Shown: positions 18,383 through 28,001, numbered from the stretch's first letter. The stretch: DNA of 64,000 nucleotides from Actinokineospora sp. NBRC 105648 (GCF_030269645.1 NZ_BSTR01000027.1:36207-100206); one strand, 5' to 3'. Notes: a model not told the origin generated them from the sequence alone. Translations and numbers: made by a program.

Positions 18383-18793
18383 TCAGCAGTCGGGGACTTC
18401 CCGGCTGCTCACAGTCCACCTGTCGCCCGCCGAAGTTAGCGTGAAGGCGACGCACAACCACAGGTCGACACCGCCGAGGGTCGACCCCGCGGAACCCCAG
18501 TAGGACGCGCGCGCCTCCGTCGCCCCCGCCGGGTGCGAGATCGTGACCCGCTGCCCACCGTGCTCGGTGACCGCTTGGGCCAGATCGGTGTCGGAGATGG
18601 GTCGGGGCACCGTCCTGAGGTGGTCCTCGGCCCGGTGGACCGACTGCCACAGGTTCTGCACGGCGCTGTCCCTCGCCGCGTCCGAGTCCCGCGCCTTGGC
18701 GATGAACACACCTGCCACCACGACAGCCACCACAACCAGGATGAGGCACCCGTGCGGGCCACGGGATCGGAACCGCACGGGTACCTCGTCCAT
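18383..18793 (-). CDS. Small secreted/anchored unknown protein
   Basis: 136 residues from ATG 18793; the frame is open further upstream but starts within unrelated sequence. A short cytoplasmic Arg-rich lead is followed by one membrane span (about residues 16-36), then an exported domain with few recognisable motifs and a C-terminal Cys. No family recognised. It converges with yqeY, whose stop is two bases away. Confidence 0.6.
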   Translation of the reverse strand: MDEVPVRFRSRGPHGCLILVVVAVVVAGVFIAKARDSDAARDSAVQNLWQSVHRAEDHLRTVPRPISDTDLAQAVTEHGGQRVTISHPAGATEARASYWGSAGSTLGGVDLWLCVAFTLTSAGDRWTVSSREVPDC

Positions 18794-18984
18794 ATCAGTC
18801 GAACCTACCTGATCACCGTCGAGATTGAAGACGCCCAGGCGGGCGTCCCGACCGGGTTCGGTTGCAAGGTCTCCCGGCTCAGGCAGGCGTCGCTCGCCGA
18901 CTGCCAGATGCAGAACGGCAGCTGGGGTCACCGGCGTGGAAATCGCCGTCGCCGTACGGCCCAACCCCCAGGCCGTTAATCCAC

Positions 18985-19191
18985 GAGGTGCTCACCGAGT
19001 ACCTGCCCAAGCAGTTCGCCGACGACGAGCTCGTCGGCTTGGTCGCCCTGGCCGTGGAGGAGGTCACTGCGGCGCTGGGCTCGGCTTCCTGGGCAGCGCA
19101 GTTGGGGCAGGTCATGAGGGGCGCCAAGGTCGCGAGCCGCGCCGAGGGCGGCCGGGGCGCCGCCGCAGTGAAGGCCGCACTGGCCGACTAG
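18985..19191 (+). pseudogene. Truncated YqeY duplicate
   Basis: 68 codons from EVLTEYLPKQ to the stop match the C-terminal half of the intact YqeY protein, including AVEEVTAALG and the GQVM segment. The match begins abruptly at 18985. Upstream, in 18794-18984, I see no N-terminal half, start codon or ribosome binding site. This is a partial tandem duplication, probably not functional. Confidence 0.75.
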
Positions 19192-19203
19192 GTCGAAGAC
19201 CAC

Positions 19204-19237
19204 GAGAGGTCGCCGTCCCACGGGACGGCGACCTCTC
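19204..19237. terminator. Hairpin after the penicillin-binding protein gene
   Basis: Perfect inverted repeat with arms 19204-19219 and 19222-19237 (about 15 paired bases and a tight loop). It lies 21 bases beyond the 3' end of the minus-strand PBP gene and can serve both directions. Confidence 0.75.
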
Positions 19238-19258
19238 CTCGTTCGGTGGAGCCGCCGG

Positions 19259-21766
19259 CTACGGCATCGGCGGTTCGATGGTGAACGTCGGCTCCTCGCC
19301 GGGCCTGCCCGGTCCGCCGCCGTTTCCCGGGCCTGGGCCGTTGCCTCCCCCGCCGCCACCGTCCGGTGGTGGGGTCCCCGGGTTCACGGTGGTGGGCGCG
19401 TTCGAGGTCTGCGGCGGCGGTACGTACCCGGTGCTCACGAAGATCGTCACGGTCTCGCCCTGCAGCGCGGAGCCACGGGGGGACTGGCCGACCACGGTGC
19501 CCCGCTTGTGCCCGTCGCTGCGGTCCTTGGCCACCACCTTGTAGCCCGCCTGCTGCAACCGGTTGGTCGCGTCCTCCTGGCTCAGGTACAGCACGTCCGG
19601 CACCTTGGCGTCGTCGCCGCCGTCGAGGTAGCGGGGGTCGGTCGGTGGCAGCGGGACCTCGGGCATGCCCGCCATGTACTTCGACATCATCGAGAACCAG
19701 GTCTGGGCCGGGGCCTTGCCGCCGTAGATGTCGCCGTTGGCGCACAGCCGGGGCGGGTCGGACCGGACGCAGATGCCCTGCGGCTTGGGGCTGTCGTTGA
19801 AGGTCAGCACCGCGGCGGAGTACTGCGGGGTGGCGCCGACGAAGCCCGCGGACTTGTGCTCCTGGGTGGTGCCGGTCTTGCCCATCAGCGGCCGGGTCCA
19901 GCCCACCGACGTCGCCGCGGCCCGCGACGTGCCGCCCGAGATCTGGTCGTCCTTGGACAGCCCGGTGACCAGCGTGTTGGCCAGCGGCTCGGCCACGGCC
20001 TGCTCGCACGGCTGCTCGTTGACGTCGACCTTCTTGCCGTTGCGGTCGAGCACCTCCAGCAGCGGCGACGGCGGGCACCACACGCCGCCGCTCATCAGGG
20101 TGGCGCCGACGTTGGCCAGCTCCAGGGTGCTCACCGGGCCCGGCCCCAGGGTGAACGACGCCTTGCCCGGGCCGTTGGCAGTGGGCTTGAAGAAGTCGGA
20201 CTGGGAGAGCTTGTACTCGTCTCGGGTCGCGGCAGGGTCAGGGTCGGTGCCCACGCTGTTGGCGGCCATGGTCTCGCGCAGGCCGAGCCTGCTGGCCATG
20301 TCGACCACCGGGCCCATCCCGATGCGCTCCTCCAGCGCCACGAAACCGGTGTTCGGCGAGAGCGCCAGCGCGTCCTGCAGCGTCATCTTGGGCTGGTAGG
20401 TGCCCGCGTTGCTCACGCAGTACGAGCGGGTGTCGCCGTCGTTGGGCTTGGACGTGCGCTGGCAGGACTTGCCGCCGCCGACGAACACCTGGGAGTTGTA
20501 GGTGGGCGGGGTGTCGATGATGTTGTTGATGCCGCCGCCCTTCTCCAGGTAGGCGGCCGAGGTGAAGATCTTGAAGATCGAGCCCGCGCCGAACTTGTTG
20601 GCGATCCGGCTGGGCAGGCCGTAGGTGGTCTGGCCCGCCGCCGGGTCCAGCCCGTAGTCGCGGTTGGCGACCAGGGCGAGCACCTGGTGGCGCTCCTTGC
20701 CCGGGGTCACGATGGCCATCGTGTTGGCGATGCCCGGGGTGGTCTTGGGCACCTCGGCCTCGGCGGCCTGCTTGGCCAGCTCGGTGGCCCGGGCGTCGAA
20801 GCTGGTCTTGATCGTGTAGCCGCCGGTCTTGATCTGGTCCTCGGTGAAGCCCAGCTTCTCCAGGTACTCGAACACGTACTGGCAGTAGAAGCCGGACTGC
20901 GGGCCCGCGCCGACGCAGTTCGCGGCGGGCTTCCTCGGCTTGGGCAGGGTGCCCAGCGGTTCCTTCTTGGCCTCGTCGGCGACGTCGCGGGAGAGCTTCT
21001 GGTTCTCCACCATCTTCTCGATCACGAAGTTGCGCCGCTCCAGCGTCTCCGTGGGCTTGCGCCACGGGTTGTAGAGCACGGGGTTGTTCACCGCGCCCGC
21101 CAGCAGCGCCGCCTGGGCGACGGTCAGCTTGTCCGGCGTCGTGCCGAAGTAGGCGCTCGACGCCGCCCCGATGCCGTAGACCTCGTAGGCGAACTCGACC
21201 ACGTTGAGGTAGCCGGTGAGGATCTCTTCCTTGCTCATCTTCTGCTCGAGCTGGATGGCGATCCGCGCCTCGCGCAGCTTGCGCGCGATGGTCTGCTCCT
21301 GGGCCTTGGACTGCTCGGTCTTGTTGCCCCGGTTCACCACGTTGATCAGGTAGTTCTTCACGTACTGCTGGGTGAGCGTCGAGGCGCCCTGGGTGTCGCC
21401 GCCGCCCTGGTTGGAGATCGCCGCGCGGATGGTGCCCTTCCAGTCCACGCCGTGGTGCTCGTAGAACCGGCGGTCCTCCACCGAGATCAGCGCCGCCTTC
21501 ATCGTCGGCGAGATCTGCTCGGGGGTCACCGGGAGCCGGTACTGGTCGAACAGCGAGGCGATCGGGGCGCCCGCGCTGTCGGTGATCGTGGTGATCAGCG
21601 GTGGCGGGGTCGCCACCAGGTCGGCCGAGACACTGTCGATCGTGTCACTGGCCCGGTTGGACGCCACCCCCAGCGCACCCACGATCGGGAACAGCATCCC
21701 GGCCACGAGAACACCGGCCAGCAGGCACAGTCCGAGTAGTTTCAGCAGGCTGTCTCCCACGCGCAC
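19259..21766 (-). CDS. ponA2: Class A penicillin-binding protein with PASTA domain
   Basis: 835 residues from GTG 21766. An N-terminal membrane anchor (about 8-30) is followed by the glycosyltransferase GT51 domain with EDRRFYEH (97-104). The transpeptidase domain has SIFK (about 397-400), a later SPNTG box and KTG (about 630). A PASTA repeat (about 722-790) and a Gly/Pro-rich tail close the protein. It builds and cross-links peptidoglycan outside the membrane. Length and neighbours (metallophosphoesterase, WhiB, ArsA pair) match M. tuberculosis ponA2 (Rv3682, 810 residues). A 262-base spacer with no gene separates it from the divergent whiB gene. Confidence 0.92.
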   Translation of the reverse strand: MRVGDSLLKLLGLCLLAGVLVAGMLFPIVGALGVASNRASDTIDSVSADLVATPPPLITTITDSAGAPIASLFDQYRLPVTPEQISPTMKAALISVEDRRFYEHHGVDWKGTIRAAISNQGGGDTQGASTLTQQYVKNYLINVVNRGNKTEQSKAQEQTIARKLREARIAIQLEQKMSKEEILTGYLNVVEFAYEVYGIGAASSAYFGTTPDKLTVAQAALLAGAVNNPVLYNPWRKPTETLERRNFVIEKMVENQKLSRDVADEAKKEPLGTLPKPRKPAANCVGAGPQSGFYCQYVFEYLEKLGFTEDQIKTGGYTIKTSFDARATELAKQAAEAEVPKTTPGIANTMAIVTPGKERHQVLALVANRDYGLDPAAGQTTYGLPSRIANKFGAGSIFKIFTSAAYLEKGGGINNIIDTPPTYNSQVFVGGGKSCQRTSKPNDGDTRSYCVSNAGTYQPKMTLQDALALSPNTGFVALEERIGMGPVVDMASRLGLRETMAANSVGTDPDPAATRDEYKLSQSDFFKPTANGPGKASFTLGPGPVSTLELANVGATLMSGGVWCPPSPLLEVLDRNGKKVDVNEQPCEQAVAEPLANTLVTGLSKDDQISGGTSRAAATSVGWTRPLMGKTGTTQEHKSAGFVGATPQYSAAVLTFNDSPKPQGICVRSDPPRLCANGDIYGGKAPAQTWFSMMSKYMAGMPEVPLPPTDPRYLDGGDDAKVPDVLYLSQEDATNRLQQAGYKVVAKDRSDGHKRGTVVGQSPRGSALQGETVTIFVSTGYVPPPQTSNAPTTVNPGTPPPDGGGGGGNGPGPGNGGGPGRPGEEPTFTIEPPMP

Positions 21767-22028
21767 GGGGCCCAGCCTACGCGCGACCCGGTCGGACCAC
21801 TGTCAAGAGCGTCACGCCTCGTGCCTTTCCGACGACACCACCTGGCGTATTGACTTTCCGTAACACCTGCGTCCACCGAGGTACTCGATGGAACCTGGAC
21901 CTACTAACGTTCGTCAACGTCTCACGACAGCGCCGAACAGCTACACCGGTCCACGGGGTGGAGCTGAGAGGCAACCGGTACCGGGGGGTACCGGGTTCAG
22001 GGTCGCGACGACGACAGGGGTGGGGGAT

Positions 22029-22349
22029 ATGCAACTCGAAGCGCAGATGGCCGACTGGCGTGTCCGTGCGACGTGCCGGGACGAGGACCCGGACGGCTTG
22101 TTCGTACGGGGTGCCGAGCAGCGCAAGGCCAAGATGGTCTGCATCGCGTGCCCGGTCCGGACCGAGTGCCTCGCGGAGGCCTTGGACAACCGGATCGAGT
22201 TCGGGGTGTGGGGCGGGATGACCGAGCGGGAGCGCCGCGCGCTGCTGCGCCGCAGGCCCGAGGTGGCCTCGTGGCGCGAGCTGCTCGACGACGCCCGCCG
22301 CAGGCACTCCTACGACACCTACGACGACGTGGAAGAACGCGTCGGCTGA
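22029..22349 (+). CDS. WhiB-family iron-sulfur regulator (WhiB4-type)
   Basis: 106 residues from ATG 22029, with GGGGGA upstream. Four cysteines at 16, 38, 41 and 47 (C...CxxC-x5-C) bind a 4Fe-4S cluster. The G-V-W-G-G turn at 59-63 and a basic C-terminus follow. Only actinobacteria have this family. Its place between a ponA2-type PBP and the ArsA ATPase pair is that of whiB4 in M. tuberculosis, a redox sensor, so I call it WhiB4-type. That assignment rests on synteny. Confidence 0.88.
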   Translation: MQLEAQMADWRVRATCRDEDPDGLFVRGAEQRKAKMVCIACPVRTECLAEALDNRIEFGVWGGMTERERRALLRRRPEVASWRELLDDARRRHSYDTYDDVEERVG

Positions 22350-22398
22350 CCGACCGCACGGCCGACCCGCGTGGGCGTTGCGACGCGCGGGTGGGCCG

Positions 22399-23520
22399 TC
22401 ATGTGCCCGCGAGCCGGTCGCCGATCTCGCGCAGTCCGGCCAGGTCGTGCACGTCGGCGGCCATGGCCGGGACGTGCGCGAGCGCGACGCCCGGGTGCGC
22501 CTTGGTGAACCGGGTGACCAGCCTGCGCTCGCGCTGGGCCAGCGCCACCCGGTCGGCGTGCAGCCGCAGCACGGCCGCGGCCAGCGGTGCCTCGCCCCCG
22601 GTCTCGAGCGCGTCGGCCGCCGCCAGCGCCTTGGCCGCGGGCAGCTTCGCCAGCACCGGGTGCGTGCGGTTGACCACCAGGCCGGACAGCGGCATCGACT
22701 CGGCGGCCAGCCGCTCGACGAAGTAGCTGGCCTCGCGCAGCGCGTCCGGCTCCGGCGCGGCGACCACGACGAACGCCGTGCCGTCCGAGCGCAGCAGCTC
22801 GTAGGTCTTGCGCGCGCGCTCCCGGAAACCGCCGAACATCCCGTCGAAGGCCTGCACGAACGCCGAGGCGTCGGCCAGCAGCTGCCCGCCCACGATCGTC
22901 GACACGGCCTTGGCGAACAGGCCGAACCCGGCGCTGACCACCTTGCGCAGCCCCCAGCCGCCCGCCCGGGCGGGCCCGGTCAGCAGCTTGATCATCCGGC
23001 CGTCGAGCGCGGTGGAGAGCCGCTGCGGGGCGTCGAGGAAGTCCAGCGCCGAGCGCGAGGGCGGGGTGTCCACCACGATCAGGTCCCAGCTGCCCTCGGC
23101 GGCGAGCTGGCCCAGCTTCTCCATCGCCATGTACTCCTGGGTGCCGGAGAACGAGGAGGAGATCGTCCGGTAGAACGGGTTGGCCAGCACCTCCGCGGCC
23201 CGCTTCTCGCCCGCGTGCGCCAGCACCATGTCGTCGAAGGTGCGGCGCATGTCCAGCATCATCGCGCTGAGCGCGCCGCTGGGCTCGAAGCCCTCGACGC
23301 TGACCTGCTTGGGCACGTTGCCCAGCTCGGCCAGCCCCAGCGCCTGGGCCAGCCGCCGCGCCGGGTCGATGGTCAGCACCACGGTCTTGCGGCCGCGCTC
23401 GGCCGCGCGCACCGCTAGCGCCGCCGCGGTGGTGGTCTTGCCGACGCCGCCGGAACCGCAGCAGACGATCACCTGCGTCGCCGGGTCGTCGATCAGCGCG
23501 TCGACGTCGAGCGTGCTCAT
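22399..23520 (-). CDS. ArsA-family ATPase, second subunit
   Basis: 373 residues. The deviant P-loop [17 protein letters not shown] begins at about residue 20. Switch regions include LTIDPARRL and [15 protein letters not shown] (about 150-165). The protein lacks the second ATPase half of true arsenical pumps. Length and position correspond to Rv3680 (386 residues), which with Rv3679 forms a paired ATPase. Its start overlaps the stop of the first subunit (ATGA at 23517-23520), supporting a heteromer. Substrate not evident from sequence. Confidence 0.87.
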   Translation of the reverse strand: MSTLDVDALIDDPATQVIVCCGSGGVGKTTTAAALAVRAAERGRKTVVLTIDPARRLAQALGLAELGNVPKQVSVEGFEPSGALSAMMLDMRRTFDDMVLAHAGEKRAAEVLANPFYRTISSSFSGTQEYMAMEKLGQLAAEGSWDLIVVDTPPSRSALDFLDAPQRLSTALDGRMIKLLTGPARAGGWGLRKVVSAGFGLFAKAVSTIVGGQLLADASAFVQAFDGMFGGFRERARKTYELLRSDGTAFVVVAAPEPDALREASYFVERLAAESMPLSGLVVNRTHPVLAKLPAAKALAAADALETGGEAPLAAAVLRLHADRVALAQRERRLVTRFTKAHPGVALAHVPAMAADVHDLAGLREIGDRLAGT

Positions 23521-24521
23521 CGGACCCCCTGGTCCACCAGGACCTCGGCCAACTCGTAGAGCGCGCCGGTGTCGACCCCGTCGACCAGGTCGGGCAGCTC
23601 CACCGCGGGCAGGTCGACCTCGGCGAGCTGCACCCGGGCGCGCTGCTCGGCCTGCACCCGGATGGCGTGCTCCACGGTCTCCTCGACCAGCCCGTCCAGG
23701 TCGTCGGCGGCCAGCGCGAGGCCCGCGGCCTCCAGCCCGGCGCGCACCCGGCTGGCGTCGACCCGGCCGTCGGCGGCGGCGGTGACCGAGCGCGCGGGCA
23801 GCCGCGGCGGGCGGACCCGGTTGAGCAGGATCGCCCCGGGGCGCAGGTCGGCCCCGTCGAGCTCCTCGACGGCCTCCACGGTCTCGCGCACCGGCATCTC
23901 CTCGAGCAGCGTCACCAGGTGCACCGCGGTGTCACCGGAGTGCAGCAGCCGCACCACGCCGTCGCTCTGGCCCTTGATCGGGCCCACCTTGGCCAGGTCG
24001 GCCATCGCCTTGGTGACGTCGAGGAACTTCACGATCCGCCCGGTGGGCGGCGCGTCGACCACCACCGCGTCGTAGGCGTGCCGCCCGGAGTCGTCGGTGC
24101 GCGTCACGCACTCCTTGATCTTGCCGGTGAGCAGCACGTCGCGCAGGCCCGGCGCCAGCGTGGTGGCGAACTCGATCGCCCCCATCTTGCGCAGCGTGCG
24201 GCCCGCGAAGCCCAGGTTGTAGAACATCGACAGGTACTCCAGCAGCGCCGCCTCGACGTCGACGTGCAGCGCCCGCACCTCGCCCCCACCGGGCGCGGAG
24301 GCCACCTTCTCCTCGGAGTAGGGCAGCGGCGGGGTGTCGAACAGCTGGGCGATGCCCTGCCTGCCCTCGACCTCGATGAGCAGCACGCGCCTGCCGCCGT
24401 GGGCCAGCGCGAGCGCCAGCGCGCCCGCCACCGTGGACTTGCCGGTTCCGCCCTTGCCGGTCACCACGTGCAGCCGAGCCCGGGCGATCTGCTCGGTCCA
24501 GCCGACGACGGGGGTGGTCAC
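23517..24521 (-). CDS. ArsA-family ATPase, first subunit
   Basis: 334 residues. The P-loop [19 protein letters not shown] starts at about residue 19. IEVEGRQG and [16 protein letters not shown] (about 150-165) are the matching switch motifs. It pairs with the ATPase encoded immediately downstream and matches Rv3679 in length and order. Such pairs belong to the Get3/ArsA branch of the SIMIBI NTPases. A role in stress tolerance or envelope handling is plausible, but arsenic export is not supported because no ArsB or ArsR gene is near. Confidence 0.87.
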   Translation of the reverse strand: MTTPVVGWTEQIARARLHVVTGKGGTGKSTVAGALALALAHGGRRVLLIEVEGRQGIAQLFDTPPLPYSEEKVASAPGGGEVRALHVDVEAALLEYLSMFYNLGFAGRTLRKMGAIEFATTLAPGLRDVLLTGKIKECVTRTDDSGRHAYDAVVVDAPPTGRIVKFLDVTKAMADLAKVGPIKGQSDGVVRLLHSGDTAVHLVTLLEEMPVRETVEAVEELDGADLRPGAILLNRVRPPRLPARSVTAAADGRVDASRVRAGLEAAGLALAADDLDGLVEETVEHAIRVQAEQRARVQLAEVDLPAVELPDLVDGVDTGALYELAEVLVDQGVR

Positions 24522-24567
24522 CGTTTCAGCGTAATTGCCGGGTTGCCCCCGCCGCCGCCCGAGTGGA

Positions 24568-24816
24568 CTAGCCCGCGACCAGCATCACCGTGACGGTCGT
24601 CCCGGTGACCACCACCGCGCCCCAGGCGAGGGCGGGTGGGAAGACGGTCAGCGTGAGCACGCAGAGCAACAGCAGCAGGGTGAGGGCGATGGCCCCGGAG
24701 ACGGCCACCGTGCCGCCGGACCTGGTCCGGTCGCGGACCTTGGCCATCGTGACCAGCACCAGGACCAGGCCCGCCGCGCCGAGCAGCGCGGTGGCCAGCA
24801 CCCGCCAGGTCTCCAT
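24568..24816 (-). CDS. Small membrane protein
   Basis: 82 residues from ATG 24816 (an alternative ATG at 24834 adds six). Three hydrophobic segments fill most of the protein, with a short charged loop (KVRDRTRSG) after the first. No family recognised. It lies 46 bases upstream of the ArsA pair on the same strand and may be cotranscribed. Confidence 0.65.
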   Translation of the reverse strand: METWRVLATALLGAAGLVLVLVTMAKVRDRTRSGGTVAVSGAIALTLLLLLCVLTLTVFPPALAWGAVVVTGTTVTVMLVAG

Positions 24817-24865
24817 ATCCGAAACCGTACCCACCGGCCGGGTGCGGCTGTTCTAGGCTGCGCGC

Positions 24866-25024
24866 ATGACGAAGTGGGAGTACGCCACGGTGCCGCTGCT
24901 CATCCATGCGACCAAGCAGATCCTCGACCAGTGGGGCGACGACGGCTGGGAGCTGGTGACGGTCCTGCCGGGCCCGAACAGCGAGAACCTGGTCGCCTAC
25001 CTCAAGCGCCCCAAGGGAGCCTGA
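24866..25024 (+). CDS. DUF4177-like small protein
   Basis: 52 residues from ATG 24866. MTKWEYATVPLL followed by WGDDGWELVTVLPG is the signature of DUF4177, a small actinobacterial fold in which W-E-Y and W-E-L strands pair. It is the expected gene before RidA in this neighbourhood. The stop is two bases before the RidA ATG, so translation is coupled. Confidence 0.85.
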   Translation: MTKWEYATVPLLIHATKQILDQWGDDGWELVTVLPGPNSENLVAYLKRPKGA

Positions 25025-25026
25025 CC

Positions 25027-25482
25027 ATGAGCTGGCGCGACCGCCTCGCCGAGCTGGGCATCGAGCTGCCGCCCGTGGCCACCCCCGCGGGCTCCTACGT
25101 CCCGGCCGTGCGCACCGGCTCGCTGGTCTACACCGCGGGCCAGGTCCCGGTCGTCAACGGCGTCGTCGCCGCCACCGGCAAGGTCGGCGCCGAGGTCAGC
25201 CCCGAGGAGGGCCAGCGGCTGGCCCGGGTGTGCGCGCTCAACGCGCTCGCCGCGGTCGACGGCCTCGTGGGCATCGACTCGGTCGTCCGGGTGGTCAAGG
25301 TCGTGGGCTTCGTCGCCTCGGCCGAGGGCTTCACCGGGCAGCCCGCGGTGATCAACGGCGCCTCCGACCTGTTCGCCGAGGTGTTCGGCGAGCAGGGCAA
25401 GCACGCCCGATCCGCGGTCGGCGTGGCCGAGCTGCCGCTCGGCGTCCCGGTCGAGGTGGAACTCATCGTGGAGGTCGGGTGA
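25027..25482 (+). CDS. ridA: RidA/YjgF-family enamine deaminase
   Basis: 151 residues, the longer variant common in actinobacteria (counterpart of Rv3678c). Core features: YTAGQVPVVNG (residues 38-48), NALAAVDGLVG, and RSAVGVAELPLGVPVEVE with the Arg (about 128) that binds the substrate carboxylate. RidA proteins hydrolyse reactive 2-aminoacrylate-type enamines and imines in the cytoplasm and work as trimers. Its stop overlaps the GTG of the next gene. Confidence 0.88.
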   Translation: MSWRDRLAELGIELPPVATPAGSYVPAVRTGSLVYTAGQVPVVNGVVAATGKVGAEVSPEEGQRLARVCALNALAAVDGLVGIDSVVRVVKVVGFVASAEGFTGQPAVINGASDLFAEVFGEQGKHARSAVGVAELPLGVPVEVELIVEVG

Positions 25483-26075
25483 GCGCCCACGAGCTGCTGC
25501 TCCGGTTCGCGGGCAGGCTCAGCGACCGGCAGCTCTGGCGGTTCCGCGACTGGCTGGCCGCCGACGCGGTCGACGCCGTCGCGCGGTCGCTGCCGCTCAC
25601 CCTGCTCCGCGAGCGGGTGGCCATCACCCCCGAGGAGTACCGGCTCGCCGTCACCGCCCTGATGAGCGCCGGAGCCGACGCCGAACGGCTGAACGCGCTG
25701 CCGTGGGTAGACGAAATCGGTGAATTGGACTACACCTTCTCCGCAGAGTCGCCCGAATGGGTGAGCATGGGCGACTCGGTGGCGGTGGTGCTCGGCGCGA
25801 TCCTGCGCGGTCGCCCCGAGGTCGTCGAGGCGCGGTCGAGCTGGCGGCGCGGCGGCACGGCCGCCGGGGCGGTCGCCCGGGTCGTCCTGGTCACCACGAC
25901 CGGGGACGGCGCGGCCAGGCTGACCGGGGAGCTGCAGCGGGTGCTGCGGGCCCTGGGCACCTACGAGCCCGCGGTCGAGGTGCTGCCGCGGGGCGTGGAG
26001 CTCACCCAGTACCACCGGGCCGCCTTAGCGGCCTCGGAACCACTGGTCGCCGAAGGGCACCTGGTTCCCAGCTAG
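25479..26075 (+). CDS. Unknown protein, paralogue of 26102-27031
   Basis: 198 residues from GTG 25479 (GTGA overlap with ridA). The N-terminus AHELLLRFAGRLSD is helical. The C-terminal half has a beta-rich domain with a conserved VEVLPRGVELTQYHRAAL segment. The next gene carries the same two elements (HDLLLALAGRLDD, VEVLRDGTEPTDYHHTAM), so the pair arose by duplication. Function not recognised. The Tyr-His pair kept in both may be functional. Confidence 0.7.
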   Translation: MSAHELLLRFAGRLSDRQLWRFRDWLAADAVDAVARSLPLTLLRERVAITPEEYRLAVTALMSAGADAERLNALPWVDEIGELDYTFSAESPEWVSMGDSVAVVLGAILRGRPEVVEARSSWRRGGTAAGAVARVVLVTTTGDGAARLTGELQRVLRALGTYEPAVEVLPRGVELTQYHRAALAASEPLVAEGHLVPS

Positions 26076-26101
26076 GCAGGACGAGTGGGAGGGGACAGAT
26101 C

Positions 26102-27031
26102 GTGACGCAGGTCGCCGCAGGCAAGGGGTCGTGGGCCGGGGTGACGGTGCCGGTCCGGGTGCACGACCTCCTGCTCGCCCTCGCGGGCAGGCTGGACGAC
26201 GACGCCCTGGCCGACGCGCGGGAGCTGCTGGCCTCCGCCGAGGTCGACCGGGCGCTCGAGCTCATCGCGGGCTGCCTGGTCGCGGGCCCGGTGGGCATCG
26301 GCAAGAAGGAGCGCGAGGAGCTGCTCGCGCTGTTCACCGCCGCCAACGCCGACCCGGCCGTGGTCGAGCGGGTGCGCACCGCCGAGCCCGACCTGGTCAC
26401 CCGGCACCGGTTCGCCTCCGGCAAGGTCGACGGCGTCGGCGCCGAGCAGGGCGTGGCCGAGGCCACCAACCGGGTGCTCGACGCCCTCCCCGACATCCGC
26501 GCCGTCTGGGCCGTCTGGCGGCTCACCCCCGCGGGCGCGGCCACCGGCGCCGTCCCGCACCGGGTGATCCTCATCGGGGTCGGCCCCACCGGCTCCGCGG
26601 CGGCCACCGCCTACCGCGTCGAGCACGCCCTGCGCCGCGCGGGCCTGACCGCCTCGGTCGAGGTCCTGCGCGACGGCACCGAGCCGACCGACTACCACCA
26701 CACCGCCATGCGCTACGCCACCGAGGTCCAGGTGCCGCGCACGCCGCCGGTCGTGGTCGCCCCCAAGCTGCCCAAAGGGGAACCGGTCGTGGTGAGCAAG
26801 GTCGTCGAGCCGTGGCGCTCCGAGGACAAGGCGACCGACGAGTCGCTCAACGACTCCGAGCTCGGCCTGCTGCGCCAGCTCCAGGAGGAGCTCGCCCGCC
26901 GTGAGCACACCGACCCGGCTCAGCCGGGGTGGCAGGGCGACCTGACCAGCCAGCCGTTCGACTGGCAGGAGGCGAACAGCTCGACCATGGTCAACGGCGT
27001 CCCGCTGCCGCCACCGGAACAGCGGCCCTGA
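26102..27031 (+). CDS. Unknown protein, paralogue of 25479-26075
   Basis: 309 residues from GTG 26102, with GGGAGGGG upstream. It shares the helical N-terminus and the VEVLRDGTEPTDYHH segment with its neighbour. It is longer because of a mid-section and a C-terminal Pro/Gln-rich tail of about 70 residues. The last 41 bases overlap the 3' end of the convergent oxidoreductase gene. No domain recognised. It appears to be lineage-specific, since the mycobacterial neighbourhood lacks it. Confidence 0.7.
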   Translation: MTQVAAGKGSWAGVTVPVRVHDLLLALAGRLDDDALADARELLASAEVDRALELIAGCLVAGPVGIGKKEREELLALFTAANADPAVVERVRTAEPDLVTRHRFASGKVDGVGAEQGVAEATNRVLDALPDIRAVWAVWRLTPAGAATGAVPHRVILIGVGPTGSAAATAYRVEHALRRAGLTASVEVLRDGTEPTDYHHTAMRYATEVQVPRTPPVVVAPKLPKGEPVVVSKVVEPWRSEDKATDESLNDSELGLLRQLQEELARREHTDPAQPGWQGDLTSQPFDWQEANSSTMVNGVPLPPPEQRP

Positions 27032-27893
27032 GCACCTGGTTCAGCACCCGCTGGACGTGCACCCCGCGCCGCACGTCGACGCGGTGCTCGGTCTGTCCGG
27101 AGTGGACCATCGCGGTGAACTCGTCGAGCAGCACCGCGTAGGAGTCGGCCGCGGGCGTCGCGCGGCCGGTGAGATCGCGGTAGCCGCTGTCGCCGTAGAC
27201 GGACACCTCGGTGACGGTCGGGCGCATCGGCAAGCGCATGGACAGCGTGGCCGTGCTCGTCGCGCCGCCGTCGTGGCCGAGCACCAGGTGCCACAGGTCC
27301 GGTTCGGACTTGTGCGCGGACAGCACGTCGGTGATCGGGCCGAGGGCTGCGTCGAGCAGGTCGAGCACGTGCGGCCCGATGTCGGCCAGCGCACCGCCCT
27401 CGTGCCGCCAGGCCGATCCGGAGTAGGCGCCGCCCAGCAGCGCGCCTGAGAGCCAGCGGGCGCTGCCCCCGGCCCAGCCGGGGTGCGCGGCGACGCCGTC
27501 GAGCCAGGCCACGGTCTCCGGGGCGAACCGCCGGATGAACACCACGATCGAGGCCACCCCGGCCCGCTCCACCGCGTCGGCCACCCGCTCGGCGTCGGCC
27601 AACGTGGCCGCCACCGGCTTCTCCAACAGCACGTGCTTCCCCGCAGCGGCCGCCCGCACCGCGAGCTCAGCCTGCACGGCGGGCGGAACAGCGAACGCGA
27701 CCGCGTCCACGCCTGCCAACAACGCGTCGAAGTCCGCGACGACCGGCGCACCCAACTCGGCGGCCGCCTCCGGCCGCCGAGCCCACACAGCGGTCAACTC
27801 GGTCCCCGGGTGGGCGATGAGACCAGGCGCGTGCACCGAGCGCGCCCACGGTCCAGCCCCGACCAACCCGACCCGCAGCACGTCATCGCTCAT
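26991..27893 (-). CDS. Gfo/Idh/MocA-family oxidoreductase
   Basis: 300 residues from ATG 27893; the frame stays open far upstream without a further start signal. The Rossmann motif VGLVGAGPWARSVHAPGL lies at residues 7-24, followed by AVPPAVQAELAVRAAAAGKH and the family EKPVA motif (about 98-102) with the catalytic-region Lys. The C-terminal alpha/beta domain has HVLDLLDAALG. These enzymes oxidise sugars or inositols with NAD(P). The substrate is not deducible. Confidence 0.87.
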   Translation of the reverse strand: MSDDVLRVGLVGAGPWARSVHAPGLIAHPGTELTAVWARRPEAAAELGAPVVADFDALLAGVDAVAFAVPPAVQAELAVRAAAAGKHVLLEKPVAATLADAERVADAVERAGVASIVVFIRRFAPETVAWLDGVAAHPGWAGGSARWLSGALLGGAYSGSAWRHEGGALADIGPHVLDLLDAALGPITDVLSAHKSEPDLWHLVLGHDGGATSTATLSMRLPMRPTVTEVSVYGDSGYRDLTGRATPAADSYAVLLDEFTAMVHSGQTEHRVDVRRGVHVQRVLNQVLRAAVPVAAAGRR

Positions 27894-28001
27894 GGGCACA
27901 TCCTGCCGGTAACCCGCCGCGGCCTTGCCGCCTGTGTTTGTCGTCGGCGGTGTGGTGCGTGGCACCTGCTGCTGGTGGTGGCCGCCGCGTAGGGTCGGAG
28001 C

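Noticed and set aside
19508..21739. Long plus-strand open frame (743 codons) over the penicillin-binding protein gene
   Set aside because: It is the antisense shadow of a gene with complete GT51 and transpeptidase motifs. The product is Val/Gly/Arg/His-rich without domains, as high-GC antisense frames are.
22399..24521. Arsenical resistance operon
   Set aside because: The two ArsA-like ATPases have no ArsB, ArsR or ArsC gene nearby and match the paired Rv3679/Rv3680 proteins by length and order.
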